DNA of 64,000 nt from Bugulina stolonifera. Lineage: Eukaryota > Bryozoa > Gymnolaemata > Cheilostomatida > Bugulidae. The translations under genes and the position numbers were made by a program. Position 1 is the first letter of the stretch. The number at the start of each line of letters is the position of its first letter. The stretch spans positions 9,528,733-9,592,732 of the forward strand of contig OW285188.1 in NCBI GenBank assembly GCA_935421135.1, given 5' to 3'. Shown here one piece after another: positions 30,301-45,300 of the stretch. The notes below the pieces were generated by a model that ran no database searches, had not been told where the DNA came from, and worked only from the letters and a program-made list of their open reading frames with translations.

Positions 30301-33300
30301 CTAGAGGTTCTCACAGCAAAATAAATCACTTTTACAATGGTTTGCACACTCTAATAACTGGAAATAGAGTGGGGAGGTCGAGGTAAAATTTATGAGATTC
30401 AAATCAATTTAATAATACCTTGATGAATCAACTCAAGGTAATGTCTTAAGGTTAAAGTCTTCAAGTCAAATCCAATTTGGATAAAAAATACAGTAACTCA
30501 AGCTAACTTACTGTAAATTTTGACTTGGCACAGGACGTCGAGGTTGAGGTGCATTGTGGTAATGATTAGGCAATCTACTGCCTTCTCTCTGTTGGTCATA
30601 TCTACCTCTGTGATAGGACTCATCTGTAAGAATAAAAAGCTATACAATTATGATATATACCGACACCATAGTATATTACAGGCATTTCCACAGAACATAT
30701 TCCACAGGTTGTCTACATTTTTACTAGACAGTGCGGCTATAATTTGGACTGAAATAGTGTTAAATATGCAACGTTTTATAGTTATATTTGTTGTGTGGTG
30801 ATCTATGCTACATGTAGAACACAGGTGTATAACCCTGTAAGATGTACATAACAGGCTGTAGGCCAGGGGTGCCCAAATACTTTTGCCAAATTGAGATCTT
30901 ACAAAAGGTCCAAGAACTGGAAATTTTTTAATGGTTCATTATTCAAAAAGTGATTTAGGACCATTCATTTCACTCCTGACCCAGTTATTACAGTGGGTTG
31001 CATACAGTGGATGTATAACCATATATGGTAGCCGATTTTATTTTGATAAAACAAATTAATTGTTCTATTACATAGCTCACAACATGATATAGGCAATGCA
31101 ATGTGTATGTGTACATCACAATGCAATGTGCAGGAACATCACATATGACCGACTGTTCTATCTTTCACCTCACAAAATATCAAGTCTAGCCTCGATTTAA
31201 CTGAGAACAAAATGGTTTAGAGAAGGGCATACTATTGCTCTTCAGCCAATAAAGCTGCTATAATTATGTGATAACTGATAATCAACAATCTACTATTAGG
31301 ACATTACAACAATTACTGGGTAGCATAATAATTATAGATATACTAAAATTATTATAACTATTAGATTATAATACATACTTCTACAATATCATACATACAG
31401 CATTAGGGCCATTGTACATTATACATTTTTATATTATGTAACATCAGTGTCTTATTAAAATAATGTAAACCGCAAACATGAAGAAGTAACAGTTCTAATT
31501 TTTCACTTTCTGTATGTGAGAAATGACCAAGAAATGAAGCTTCCCAACGAGAAAATACAATGAAGAGAGAAGTAAAAATTGTTTAACAGAATGATGGCAA
31601 TTCCACGGTATTTAGTGACCAATTTATTCTAGCTTGATAATCACAAATACTACAATAATACTCCTGCCATAAGAAACAAAATTTCAAAATTGGTATTAAT
31701 TATTCAACAAGACTTTGCGTGAAGGTAAACAGAGAGCACTTACTATCGCTGTCACTTTCACAGTACATATTTGAACTACAAAGTATAATGATGACTGACA
31801 GGTAGCTGCATGTAACCAATGCACTGCACTACACCATGCTCTTGGAGGCTGTGCTAGATCAGTGACAGCTCTCTCACTGCACATCCATCGTGTCTATATT
31901 TTATGATAGCTTAATACACACATAGAATATTGATTTGTCGGTAGGCATACAGGTATTGAAGTAAGGTATACAAGTAGTGCTTACATTATCTCTCTACCTC
32001 CCTCCCTCTAGTGGAATTCCTATAATCAATTCCATGAGCCCCATACAATTACATAAACCTTGAAATCCACACCATCCGATGAGTTAGTGGAAAGCCAGGT
32101 TGTGAGACTAAATACAATGAATGAATAGTCAACGTTCGTCTAACTCAATGCTCTAGAGAACAAACTGTACCAGAATAAGATAGGAGCAGGCGGTTGCACA
32201 TGTTCAGTTGATTAAACAACTGCACACGGCTATTTTATATATGAATATAAATTCTATGCGGTGAATAATAAATTGATGAGAACAAGGAGCTATGTGGATA
32301 TTCTAACTAAAACAAAATCAATAGACGTAAACGCAGTGTCGGACATATTGGCAATAACCTGGACCTCCTGTATATCTGCAATGCTGTTTGATATTTGAGT
32401 TCAAGACCCATATTAAAACCTTATTGGAATAGTTTCAATGAAGCAAGGGTTAGAACCGTGACGCCACACCTTCCTCGGAGTGTGATAAATTGAGTCAATG
32501 GATTCCATTGATAGACACACATGATGCAATTACCAGTTTGAGTCTTACATAAAATCTTTTGCGTTTGACATGGCTGCTTTAGTGAACTATAATTACACAT
32601 ACACAAAACGCTGCGCTTTTTGTACACTGCACGTATTGCTAGTGCCGCACGCACGGAGGCACACTAACCCAAATGTGGTGATACACTTGCAGCTAGATAT
32701 TCTTGAGCTATTGCGTTTACCCAATCAAACCATGTGATAAGACATTAGTGCTCCGGCCAAATGCAGTGAGATATTTTTAAAATATTTCCAATAAACCTAT
32801 AAGACCTAAACCTACCAAGGTACCCAAGACCTGTCCGGTAATGCTTATATAATAATAATGTTATGTATATTTCTGGTCATGTTAGCTATGCTATGCCATT
32901 GTTATGCATGTTAGCTATGTTATGTTGAATCTTGTTATGCTATGCTGCAACACTGCGTTATCATTATTTTGTCATAGTACGCCAGCATGTACATGTACAT
33001 GTAATTGACAAATGTCTGTTTTGTGCTATATACATTGTATGTGCACAGTCAATGTTTATACAAGCTCTGGCCGAAACATAAATTTGTCAATATGCATGAC
33101 ATTGCATATATAAATATGATGACAAAATCTAATTTACTTGGATCTTGCTGTATTAGCATATTGCCCATATAGAGCGTAACAAATATATTGGTGAAAAAGG
33201 GAGTTCCGACATGGAATCAATTCCTTGAATTCTTAAACAAAGATCACAGTATGAAAGCATGATTTTACTACATTTACCACATGTATCTGCCTAAGACTTA

Positions 33301-36300
33301 CTCATATTTATTGTGTATATCAAATGATTCTTTGAGAGGTTTCTTTTGTCTGTAATTATTATAATTATTGACTAAAACACTAAGTGGAATCAATATCCTG
33401 AGTTTGATGAATAATATATAATGGCTCAGCTGATATCAGCCGATACAGGGGGAATTTTCTAGAAAGAGAAGAACATAAAATGAATAACAAGTTACATAGT
33501 AGCCCTATATTGTGACACGAATTGGACTACATACGTCATATATGAGTACCAAGAAAGGTGCAATAGTCAACCTGGTGACTCTGCTGTGGAACGAGGAGGT
33601 AGAGCACTCTCGTTCGAAGCTCAGATTTTGCTACTCTATACACAACCTAGCTAACGTCATTTACACAAGCTTCCACTTGTGAGGCTTGGCTAAACACCCG
33701 ACAGGAACAAAGTATAAATTGCTTTACTTTTGCTTTACTTTTACACATATCCACTGTGTTAAAGAACGAAGAACTTTGAGTTTAAAGTTGGGCTGTACTG
33801 AGAATCTCTGAATGATGGGATGGGATATTTTTACAGAGGTAGAACAAAGTCCCTGACAGCTCGTAAATAAATCTCATAAGAAAAACATAATAATATATGG
33901 CCCAGTACAAATTGCCTAAAGATATGCCTTGCAAAATGCATTAGTTCCTAGCTTACTAAAGAAATAAACTTTCATGATGTTTCCAGCTGATAGCAAAGCT
34001 GTTTTGAAAGTATTGCCCTTCTGGTGAAACACCCATAAAATGTCACTGATAGCCTGGGCTCAAAGAGATACATGTAGGTGAGATGTCGACGATTGACCGA
34101 GGAACTTGGGCCGATTTAGAGAAAGCTGTACATATCCACTCACTCTATGGGCATGTTTGGCACCCAGGCTACTACACAGTAAGTTTTATATATAGACAAA
34201 ATTTGACGCAATGTTCATTTGATGCAATGTTCATTTGATTTACCAGTTCATGCCGTAATGAACCTTCTATTGACGACTACTAGAAATAACCCAAGAGACA
34301 AAAATCATTGCGACAAAAACATAAATAGATTGATCCACTTCCTGTTTGCAATGCAATTAATGCGGCGAGTGCACTGAAGAATGTCCTCCCACGCTTTCAA
34401 TCTACTCATTTACATCATCGCATTCATAAATAGCATCTAAATTTAGCAGCAGCGCTACTGATTTTGTGTATTTGTGTCAAGATTGCCAAATATTGATGTT
34501 CACATTCTTATCAAATCATAGAAATCGCTTGACTAACTACAAACAATGCTGCCCTGGGTGATGACGGCGAGGCCATACTAATTGCGTTTTATGGTTTGAG
34601 AGCTATCAGTTCAGATTTATCTCCTATTGTCAATCATACAATATTCTAGGAAAAACTACAATAAGCATGCTATACATTTATATGGAGGTGCATTCAGGTA
34701 AGATTCAATGTACGTGTAAGCCGGGAATACGCAATTAGCAAGTCCAAATGCAGTAAGGAAGTACGGTATCCACCCAAATCACAAGCAGCATCAAATCAAA
34801 ACTTAACGCTAGGTTATCAAACAGCCTGTATAGTACAACAAAAGAGATATAGACTGTATAAATCCTTCAATGTTTTTACGATATCTACGTGTGCAATAGA
34901 CTTGGTATATAAATTGACAGCGACAAAAATGGAGACAAAAATCTCAAAACCACAATGCGGCTTGGGGTATATGGAGCAAATGGCAGGATGATAACATAGA
35001 TAGCTCTGGATTTATTGCAACAGCTACTATTTTGCTATCAAGGGAACACCAAAGGTAAGATAACTACCAAATTGATGGTGGGCTATGAGATTTCTAATAT
35101 GCTCGAGTGTTGAATCGGAATCTCCAAACTCTATAATACAAGCAAAATAATAACATTACTGGTTTCATTAGCAGTAACCAACTTCCAAGTATTGTACCTA
35201 TATTATTATATAACCAATGTAAATAAATTAAATGATCTCCTCATGGTAGCTTCCTTCAAAAGAGAGATAACTCCAATTTATTTCATGAACCAATCATACT
35301 CAACCACTAAATCAAAATACCTTACGAGTTACGGGCACATTTATTTTACAAACATCAGTATTAATATGGTCTCTGTACCATATATATAGCCTCACCTTCA
35401 CCGATGTCTAGCTCCGATACCTCACTACCAGTGTCACTCGCAGTACGTCTGCTCATGTGTGACTGACCACTGACACTACCTGAGCCCCAGCTACTTGGAG
35501 CTCTCTACAAGTCATTCAAATAAGGTCTTTTATCAACACACTTTTACATATACATATATCTCGTACAGCTTGTATTGATATATTATTATATGCACTTTAC
35601 TCCTTTTAGATAAGATAAAATTTTATGCCACCAAGTCTGTTAGCAGAACTCAAAAAGATAGCCTAGGTTCCTCTGTCAACAAAGTGATTTCTTAGCTTGT
35701 TCCCAAATCAGAACTGTTGTACCCCTACTGTAAACATCGCAAATCATTCCAGAAAGCTATCAGCTATCGGCCAATCATGATATTCGATGATGCTATACTC
35801 AGGGTTGGGAACTTTGATCTACTTTTGCATTCGATTTTCGATTTTAGATTATGCTGATTAAACCAAAGAATACAAGCATTCGATTGTTACTTTACCAAAT
35901 CAATGATTGTACTTCAATCGATTTTACAATCGATGACGATTTTAAAAAATGCACATGTATATGGGTATAATTTTTGTAAAAATGGAGAAATTTATTGTCT
36001 TTACTAATTTTGTCTATTACTTTAAAATGTTATAACAACTGTGGCTAATATTACCAGTTTTATTTGCATTTTCTCATAGTTTAGAGTTATCTCCTCTACC
36101 TTTATGTTTCTTTTTAGCCTCCAAATATTTATATGTACAGCAAATCTTAGCCAGAAATTCCAGGCTATTATTTCTTATTTATTGCTAGCCACTCACATTT
36201 CATCCTAGCTTGCAAATAGAGGCCATTATTTTATTATTAAATAAAACAGCTCATCATCATTTTTTTTATTAAAAAGATAAGAACTAAGCTACGAGGCTTT

Positions 36301-39300
36301 TTATTTATTTCCTGTACTAAACATTACTAGCAGATCAATTAGCAGCTGTAACCCTATAAAACCAACAAATACATGCATTTCGATGGCTTGTTGGAAACCA
36401 ATGATTAGATGGAATCGATGGTGAATAGACCATCGAATATCGAATGCTATTGGCCATTCCCAACCCTGGCTATACTAACTAGTCGTCAAATCGGGAATAG
36501 AAGGTTCAAACATTTCAGAACATCACTGTGACCACGCCTGGCTGATTCCTATTTCATTGCGGTGATCGGGATATATATCATCATATATGTAACTGTTAGA
36601 ACCAATTGTAAACCAGCCTTATACTGTGCACTTCCTGTTAGTTTCAGATTAGTATAATTTTGCGCCTAGATTTGTGTATTCACAGAAGCATCAAGTTTAC
36701 AGCCTTAGAAGGATGATCATCTTACCACTTTCTGCTTGTACGTACGGCTCTCATCATGATGGTGTAGTCTATACCATAATGCTTCATTGTTCATCTTGGT
36801 TGTCGAGAGGTCAATAGCAATCTACAGAGTAAAACAGAATAGTTAGTAGAGGTGAGATGGAGAGTTTTCAAGTGCTTGCTTGAAAGTTCAGAACAAAAGA
36901 AGTTCTACTGAAACTGATACACAGAGAACGAGACGGAACGAGACAGAACGAGACAGAAAAGGGCAGATGACATGCCCAATAATGAGATTTAATCTTTGGT
37001 CATATCAGGGTCTCAATACACCAACCAATTTCTAACATGCAGCTTATTTGTTGGTAAGACAAGAATATGCACAGAGAAGCAGGGATGGTGAACTGTGTCC
37101 AACATAAATTGTAGGCCATTAGCCCTTTCAGCCTAGGCCAAATATATATCTTGAACAATTTAATATGGACTTAGGTCAGTTCATGCAGTAACCGAGACGC
37201 GTTATCTTAAAAAGACAATAAATAACTTGAGGTTATAGCCTCACCTCCCCCAAGAATTCACTTGGACAATTCCTCTTTAGACTCCATACAGAAACATCTA
37301 GGTTTCTATCTACCAATTCTGCCCTCGTGATGGACTGATAGGTGAACGACTGCCTCCATTCAGGTTCTCTCGTTCTGCCAACCGTCTTTGTTGTCCGAGT
37401 CGTTGCCTCACTACAATATTATCATGGCACATACACCATATAATATAATATATATTATATTATATTACAATATATTATATTTTATTACAATATATTATAT
37501 TATATTACAATATATTATATCATATTACAATATATTATATCATATTACAATATATTATATCATATTACAATATATTATATCATATTGTACTGTACTGTAC
37601 TGTACTGTACTGTACTGTACTGTACTGTACTGTACTGTACTGTACTGTACTGTACTGTACTGTACTGTACTGTACTGTACTGTACTGTATTATACTATAT
37701 TATATTATATTATATTATACTATATTATATTATATTATATTATATTATATTATATCAATCACATTTACATCTCAATATTTCAATGATTACCTCAGTTAGG
37801 TGCAGCACTGTCTATTATTTTGATAGATTAAAATATATCTTAGTGGTGGGGGCAGGTGGGTTGGGGTACCCTAAAATAACCATAGCTTTAACAATGAACA
37901 TGCTAAGCTATCTCATTAACTGTTGGGTCCTGCATCAATTCTTGTAGGTGAACTTACAGTAAATAGTCACTCCTTGGGGGGGATTGACCTAAGTAAGTCT
38001 AACACCTCGAGTTCATAACCTGATCTAATAGGGTAAATATGAATACACAAGTTTTGTAGCCTGAGGGCCATAGTTGTAAACACATAAACTTAAAGAATTA
38101 TCTAAGGCTAATATGTACATGTACATACTTGCTGTCAGGTAGAAGCTGTACTTTACAGAAAGACTGTGGTGGCTGGTTTCCTTCTACCAATGGAAGCTCA
38201 GAGGCACTAAGTATGGTGACTAAAAGCTCCTGCTGCTGCACATTGTACCATAACTGCATCTGTAACAGTATCATTTTTACATTGAAGCATTTTCTGTATA
38301 ATAATGACTTGACATTGATATGTAATATTGCTTATTTCTTATAAACAGACGGCACTAAAAATAACATGACGTAGAGGCTGATCTATTATCATAAGTCCTT
38401 TTCCTTCCAACAGTAAAAAGTTTTGTGATCTGCAAGTTAAATAAAATTAGTTTCGCCACAACCGCGAGTCGCCTCTATTTAAATCTGTTGAAACTGCTGA
38501 CAGACACCGGTTCTCCATGTCGACTAACATAACAGAAACATCTAAACGCATTTTTGCCAACAGGCACCTGTAACATCTGCGCCCACTTACCTGTAATTTG
38601 CCAGTAACGTGGGTTATTGACATGAGCCTCCGTGTCATTCCAGGAGACTCTGCAGATGTCAGCGTCAGGCTTGGTGGTGGTGCATCAAACCGCCCTGGTA
38701 AATTAGGTGGAAGTACAGCCAGACTTTAAATACGCATTTTGTTCAATAGAATGCATTAGGAAACACGTACATGTGCATGGGCATCGCTGTATTATATATA
38801 ATATGCTTCAACAGAAAGCAGAATATATGGGTGTCGATTTTAAAACAGAATGGAGATCACTATTAGTGCTGACATACATTATCTTTGCTACTTTCCCAAA
38901 AGACTATCTTATAACTTCACAGTTAATTAACACATTCATACATGTACATACAATATTCATACATGTACATACAGTATTCATACATGTGCATGTACATACA
39001 ATATTCATACATGTGCATACAATATTCATACATGTACATACAATATTCATACATGTACATACAATATTCATACATGTACATACAATATTCATACATGTAC
39101 ATACAATATTCATACATGTACATACAACATTCATACATGTATAAAATTTTGTTAAGTCTTCTTTTCATGTAAACCTGTTTGTCTGATCGAAGATACATAC
39201 CACAAAATACTGAAATACGCCACTTGTACTGCATATTTACCACGATTGTTGCATGCAACTAAAATTCTTTGGGTCATAAACAATACAACTATGTACAACT

Positions 39301-42300
39301 ACCGTAAATTCAGATATACATGTACATGTACATGTGAATGTATACTTACTGTTGGAGACATGGTCTCTTCCTTGGATATGCAAGCATGGAGGCAGAGCAT
39401 CTCTGCAAAAATGAATTAAAATAATATGAAGATAAGGAAACAATAGAGTAGGACGCGGCTTGTTTCAGGGCTTTTTTCCTAGCTTGCATGGGTATAGCTA
39501 GCCCACAACTAAACCACCACAGTGGTCATTTCTCCTCTATGCCAGCAGGAAGAAGGATATCATTACACTCACAAAATTACCCACCACCACCCCCTTGATT
39601 ATTTGGTCTTATTCCCTCTAATCACCATACAGGTCTGATTCTACACACCGCCATCTCAACATATAATGGGAGTTATCTTCCACTGATAACTCCATGTACT
39701 TCCTACTTGGCCTATATTATATCTACATGTACATGTACGCGTACATGTATGTGTACAGTGTACGGGCAAGTGCACGTGTACACGTACACATACATGTACG
39801 CGTACATGTATGTGTATGTGTACGTGCGAAGCGCAAAATATTAAACACATGGCTGATCTTGGGCTAACAGGGCATTTTTGCTCAATTTTGTGATGCCCTG
39901 TCACTCCATCGTCAATGTTCTTGAACAACGGGATGAAAAACGCTTGTCTGTTTCAGCCTTTACTGTAGCAACAGTGAGACAGACTTCTATTGTTCAGGTT
40001 TTTGACCAGATGCCAATTTAGGTATAACTACTAAACTATAATTGAACTCTCATCTAAGCTGAGAGCCATAATGAGTTGTCTACACCTCATAGAGCATAGG
40101 CACTAGTACATAGTGGTTAATATTTTTACCAGTCCAGTGATACAGTGTCATCACATGGAATCTAGTTAATGTATATATACTGAGATATAGTATTTCTGCT
40201 TAGGTACTAATTACTAATACAAACGTAGAAAGATTGATGAATATGCAGACAAAGTAGACATACGGTTTATATCTGCGTCTGATGAACAGTTCTACTTTTG
40301 ATTCTTGGCCTGACTCATGAATGATCTCAGATACTCTCTCTGCTGTAGCACCTTGTAATGTCCTCGCATTCCATTCCGTAACCTCATCACCTAAAGTATT
40401 AATATCATATAAAGTCTTTTCTAGAACTCTTTTAGCTAGTACTTTCTGTAATCGGTATCCCTAGTTTCAATGTAAACAGGCTACAGCAGGTTCGCACTTG
40501 TTCATTCAGATTTCCATAATCTCAAGTTCCAGGTTATCTCACTAAAGAAGTTTAACACTTCAACTACATCAGTGTACTCAGGGGCCAGGGCCAGAGGTCT
40601 AATACCTCCCTAGATAGCGTGAAACACACAGTCATGCCCTTGATATTGCTGATGTTCAAACCTTTAAACACACATTTGAGTATCATCTACAGTGCGATGT
40701 ACAAGGCCATGGTGTGTCAGCACAAGTTTGCAACTTTTAGCGAGAGAGCTGTTATTTGACATACCAACTAGTCATGTGACATGCCAACTGGTAATGTGAC
40801 AGATCAACTGGTAATGTGACATACCAACCGGTCATGTGACACACCAACTGGTCATGTGACATATCAACAGGTCATGTGACATACCAAAGGGTAATGTGAC
40901 ATACCAACTGGTCATGTGACACACCAACTGTTCAGTAACATACTAACCAGGCAGAAGGTGACCAAATGTGTCAGCAATGCTATCCCGTGCCACAGCAGTT
41001 ATAAATGCTCCGAGTCTATTGTTTTCACTAGGAATTGGTTGACCTCCCAACACCCTTAGCCCTGCAGAACAATGTCAAGTGACTTTCGTATAAAAAGTGT
41101 CTAACCAAGGTTTCATTGTCACTAACTATGAGAAGCCGCTTGTAAGAAAGAAAATTCCAAAATGAGTTGCTTTGTATTCACAACAAAATTTATGGCGCCC
41201 ATTCTATTCTCTGTACAAGATTTATTGGGTAAAGTACAGACAAGTATAAAATATTAAACCCAGTCCTGTAGCACAGAGACTGTTATGGCTGCACAAGATA
41301 TTCACGTTGAATATAATTCCAACATGGAACCCATATCGGAGCATAATATCGAGTTCTACATGTAAGATTATGTCAGACACTCGTATGGTAATTAAGAATG
41401 ATATCATATCCCATCTGATGATTGGTCAATAACGAGTCATTACATAATCAAGAACGTTTAAGAACTCATAACGGCAGGCAGGTACACACAGAACCAATGT
41501 TCATCAACAAATTTAGCCTACATATACTTGCCCATAGATTTAAATGTAGTATCTATAGAGCTAATTACCAAGTTCAATATAACACAGAATAGGCTACACC
41601 AAGCCATGTTTTCCTGATTATTTTCTTGTGTTTTACGTACCTAAAGGTTTGTTTGGTGGTTTCTTCTCCAGTATCATGTGACCAATTACATATTGACCGT
41701 CCTCGGACATGCTCCATTCGTCAGGGTTCTACACAAAAAGCCCAGATACAATTTTATACTATTTAGTATCAGTACAAGTATCACAGAAATATTTAGGTAT
41801 CGCTAGTTTATATCAATTCATTCATAATTGGGATCTCGTTGGCCATATTCTAGCACCTGCTGCACCTGTTTAGTGAGCACATTAATTGCTGATACCACCT
41901 GATACCAATTTAACACAATACATTGGAAAAAAATATTCATGGCCTCCCTGTGGCCCATCAGCTTTCAGACTTTGGGTTGGTTGAGAAACATTGCAATAGA
42001 TCATTGAAAAAGTTTTATAATTTTCCATAAAAGCTAAATGGTTTTACTATAATACACTATCGTACAAATGTAGTAAATGTACATGTATGTATATACATGT
42101 ACTATACAAACATGTACTATATACATAGAAATGAAATATGTGTGGTGAGTAGTAACGCTTCAATAAGTAATGAAATTGGTACTATTAAATCCAGGCCAGT
42201 TTATGATTGTCAGAAACTCTGGGCTCATACACAGCTTTAGTAGAGCTTAAAGAACCAGAAGAGGTGCATTGTCTGTCTCATCATAAGCAACAGTTGATGT

Positions 42301-45300
42301 GCTTCTCTAGTCAGAAAGAGATGGAAATTATACAGAAATACCACCAAACTATAGTAATAATCATCATTAAACTTAATATTATTTAATATACCATAGAGAC
42401 TACATATAAACAAAATACATGTACATTATATTGTTAGCAGCAAACACGATGAGCAAAATAAAAGTATGAAATGAAACATAAGCAGTGAATTGGTGTACTA
42501 ATAACTAATAACAAAATGGAATCTGCCCATAGCCATTATGTACTTTGTTTCAACCAACTACACATAAAAGGATAAAGCAGAGGTGCATGGCTGTACATAA
42601 CCATGCATAACATATATGTAGGTACATGTAAAGATACTGCATAGTTCTGCATATTATTCTGTTTGCTACTAAAGCAATTTGCTGAGTTTTCTCTGCTGAA
42701 CTAATAATAGCTGATTGTGTGATAGGTACCCAGACTGGCTGCACACTAGACAGCAACTTTCACGTGGTTGCTAAGTACACCTCTATCACGCCACACACAA
42801 CATGTAATTACCGGCACAACATTGTTGCTCACCGCAAGGAACCTCTTAACTGTAGCTGCTATCGTGTGCTCTTCCGTAGGCAGGTCGGCATCATAAAATC
42901 TATTACTGCCCGGTGCTGTCAGTTAAAAGGGTAATGTTTTAGTAAAGAGCAACATTCTAAATGGTATCACAAAAGAATATGTTGTAATAAGCATAGCTGC
43001 TTATCGCTGGCATGAAAGAGAGGATAAATCCTAAAGTCAACTCCTAGATTGAATACAAGCAAAGGCAGCCATGTTGTCAACTTTATCGATAGTAACAAAG
43101 TAGGAAATGCTATAATTTTATGAGTTTTTTAGTTATTCAATATACTTCGAAATGCAATAAATTATTTCTAGGCAATTTTTCTGATGCTGCAATTTCATTA
43201 TAATAAAATTACGAAAGATGATACATGAAGTACATGATAGTTACATGTATATGAAGAGAAGCATATACACAAGTTGGCAATAAGCCTGATAAAAGTAGGC
43301 AAAATAATTAGGCCCATAAGTATTTTATATTATTTGCATTCAGTAGGATTAATGACTCTACCGATCCATGCATTATCAACCTTCCAAATCTACTGTAGAT
43401 ACCTAACGTATTCACAGCAGTGTAAGTAATAGAGGCCTTTGATTATTTACAAACTGTCTCCAATAATGATTGAGAGGAAACATGTATGTACACGTACACG
43501 TGCACGTACACGTACATGTACACGTACACGTAGGCCTACGTGTGATTCCAGCTAACTGACTGGGTTTATGAATAACTTTTCTAGGTTGGTGTAAGCCAAC
43601 GTATTTGATTAGAAACATGCTTCATTAACTGTATTACAACCTGATTGAATAACAACAAACGGCTTAATTACACCATATATTTTCAGCACAAGGTGCGTCA
43701 TCTTCCTAACATGCTGTATCACGTGACCATTGCGTTGCATTCATGTGTAAACAGGGGAGACAACCCTCAATGCAGGGTTTGTAATTCCAAAATTTTTCTT
43801 GTTATGAATGTGTTTGGTAAAATCAATCAGACCTAATTAAAGACTCAAGGAATGCTTAGTCATCAGTTACTAAGGGTGTTTTGCTGCTGATTGGCTAGTA
43901 ATATTAGTATCTTGCTACTGATTGGCTAGCGATAATAGTACCTTGTTCACTGATGATACTCTCACTCTCAACATCGTCTCCCACCGATGTGGTGCACGTC
44001 GACCTAATCTCTTCGTCACTGCTGCAAAGCTGCCTAGCTCCGTCTGCACCTTTCCTCGACTTGTAGGGCTTTGGCGGAGGTGGACGAGAGGCATCAGATG
44101 GGTCCGAGGAGAGCGAATCAGCATGGAGCATTGCCATCTCCCTTCTTGACCTGTTATAAGATAAGACACAATGTCATTACATGAGTTTACTGTGCGTTGG
44201 AGTACATGATGTATAACATACATGTACACGTAGATGTACATGTATATACATGGGCCAACATGTATGCGGAACCAGGAGTATGTTGTCTAAGCATGACACA
44301 TTATTCACACTGTAGCCTAAACTGGGCCTAAACTTTGAATATTTGGTGTAAATGTGAAGTCATGATAACAATTAGTAATTAATGGTTTGATCAGCGTATT
44401 TTGAGAGTTCGACTCCCTGATAAACTTGATGTACCTCACATGTAGGCCTATAAACCCAACACTTTTGAACATTTTACATGCCTAGGGTAAACTCGGAATG
44501 ACAAAGGTGAGGTCCCAAAAACTGAAATCATAAACGATCTGCAGATTCCCAGTGTTCATACTTAAACCTAGAGCAACACACACATACTGACTTGCGCTCT
44601 CTGCGTGTGAAAGTATACTGGTATACTGGCATACTTTCAGCGAGTGAAACAAGTTTATAAAAAGCTAAAACTGTATATTCTGTCCACTGTCGGTTGTACT
44701 TAATCTTTTTCTTAACACTATCAGGCTATACACTCTGGAGCTATCTGATATGTCACCACTCACATACTGTATCTACATGTTTTATATCTGATATATAAGA
44801 CAATATTGTACAATTAGTGTGATAATATATCACTACTGTTGTTAAAATACAAAATATAAAATGGGTGATGCATTTGTAAAAGACTTTGGTATTGTAATCA
44901 TTTTTTTATAAAATCTACATTTTCCAATATTCATTACAATTTCAGAAGCCTGTAAGCAGTAGCATGGTATTTGACTATAGAAGAAATCGATTGATTATTT
45001 CTTATAAGAAGATTTGAAACAAATTACTTTCTTCGCAGTGATCGATGATCTAGTGCATTTTTAAGCTCTAGTTTCAGATATTTTTTTCAAATCTACAGAT
45101 CTTTTGTAAACCTTTTCTTCTCTGATTCATTTAAATGATAGCAAGTAGTAAATCAGCTAGTGAATTCTGACGTACAACAAGTAGAGTAATAACTAATCAA
45201 AATATACATGTATATAGCCTTTATAATATAGATGACCATTACATGGTTAGACTACATGTACATTCATGAGGTGCTATTCTGCTATTTGTGATTAGCAAAT

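Noticed and set aside
31753..31784. Short acidic stretch (SNMYCESDSDSK) with splice-like ends in RIM intron 19
   Set aside because: Its phase does not fit between exons 19 and 20, so it is not in the main transcript; an alternative exon cannot be excluded.
37388..37947. Open frames made of YCTVLYCTVL and similar
   Set aside because: They are the TGTAC and ATATT pentanucleotide array in a RIM intron.
38904..39258. Open frames of IHVHTIF or MYIQYSY repeats
   Set aside because: Translation of a 21-bp tandem repeat in RIM intron 14; every frame stays open for the same trivial reason.
39722..39832. CRISPR-like or regulatory array
   Set aside because: It is alternating purine-pyrimidine low-complexity sequence without spacers; the context is a eukaryotic intron.
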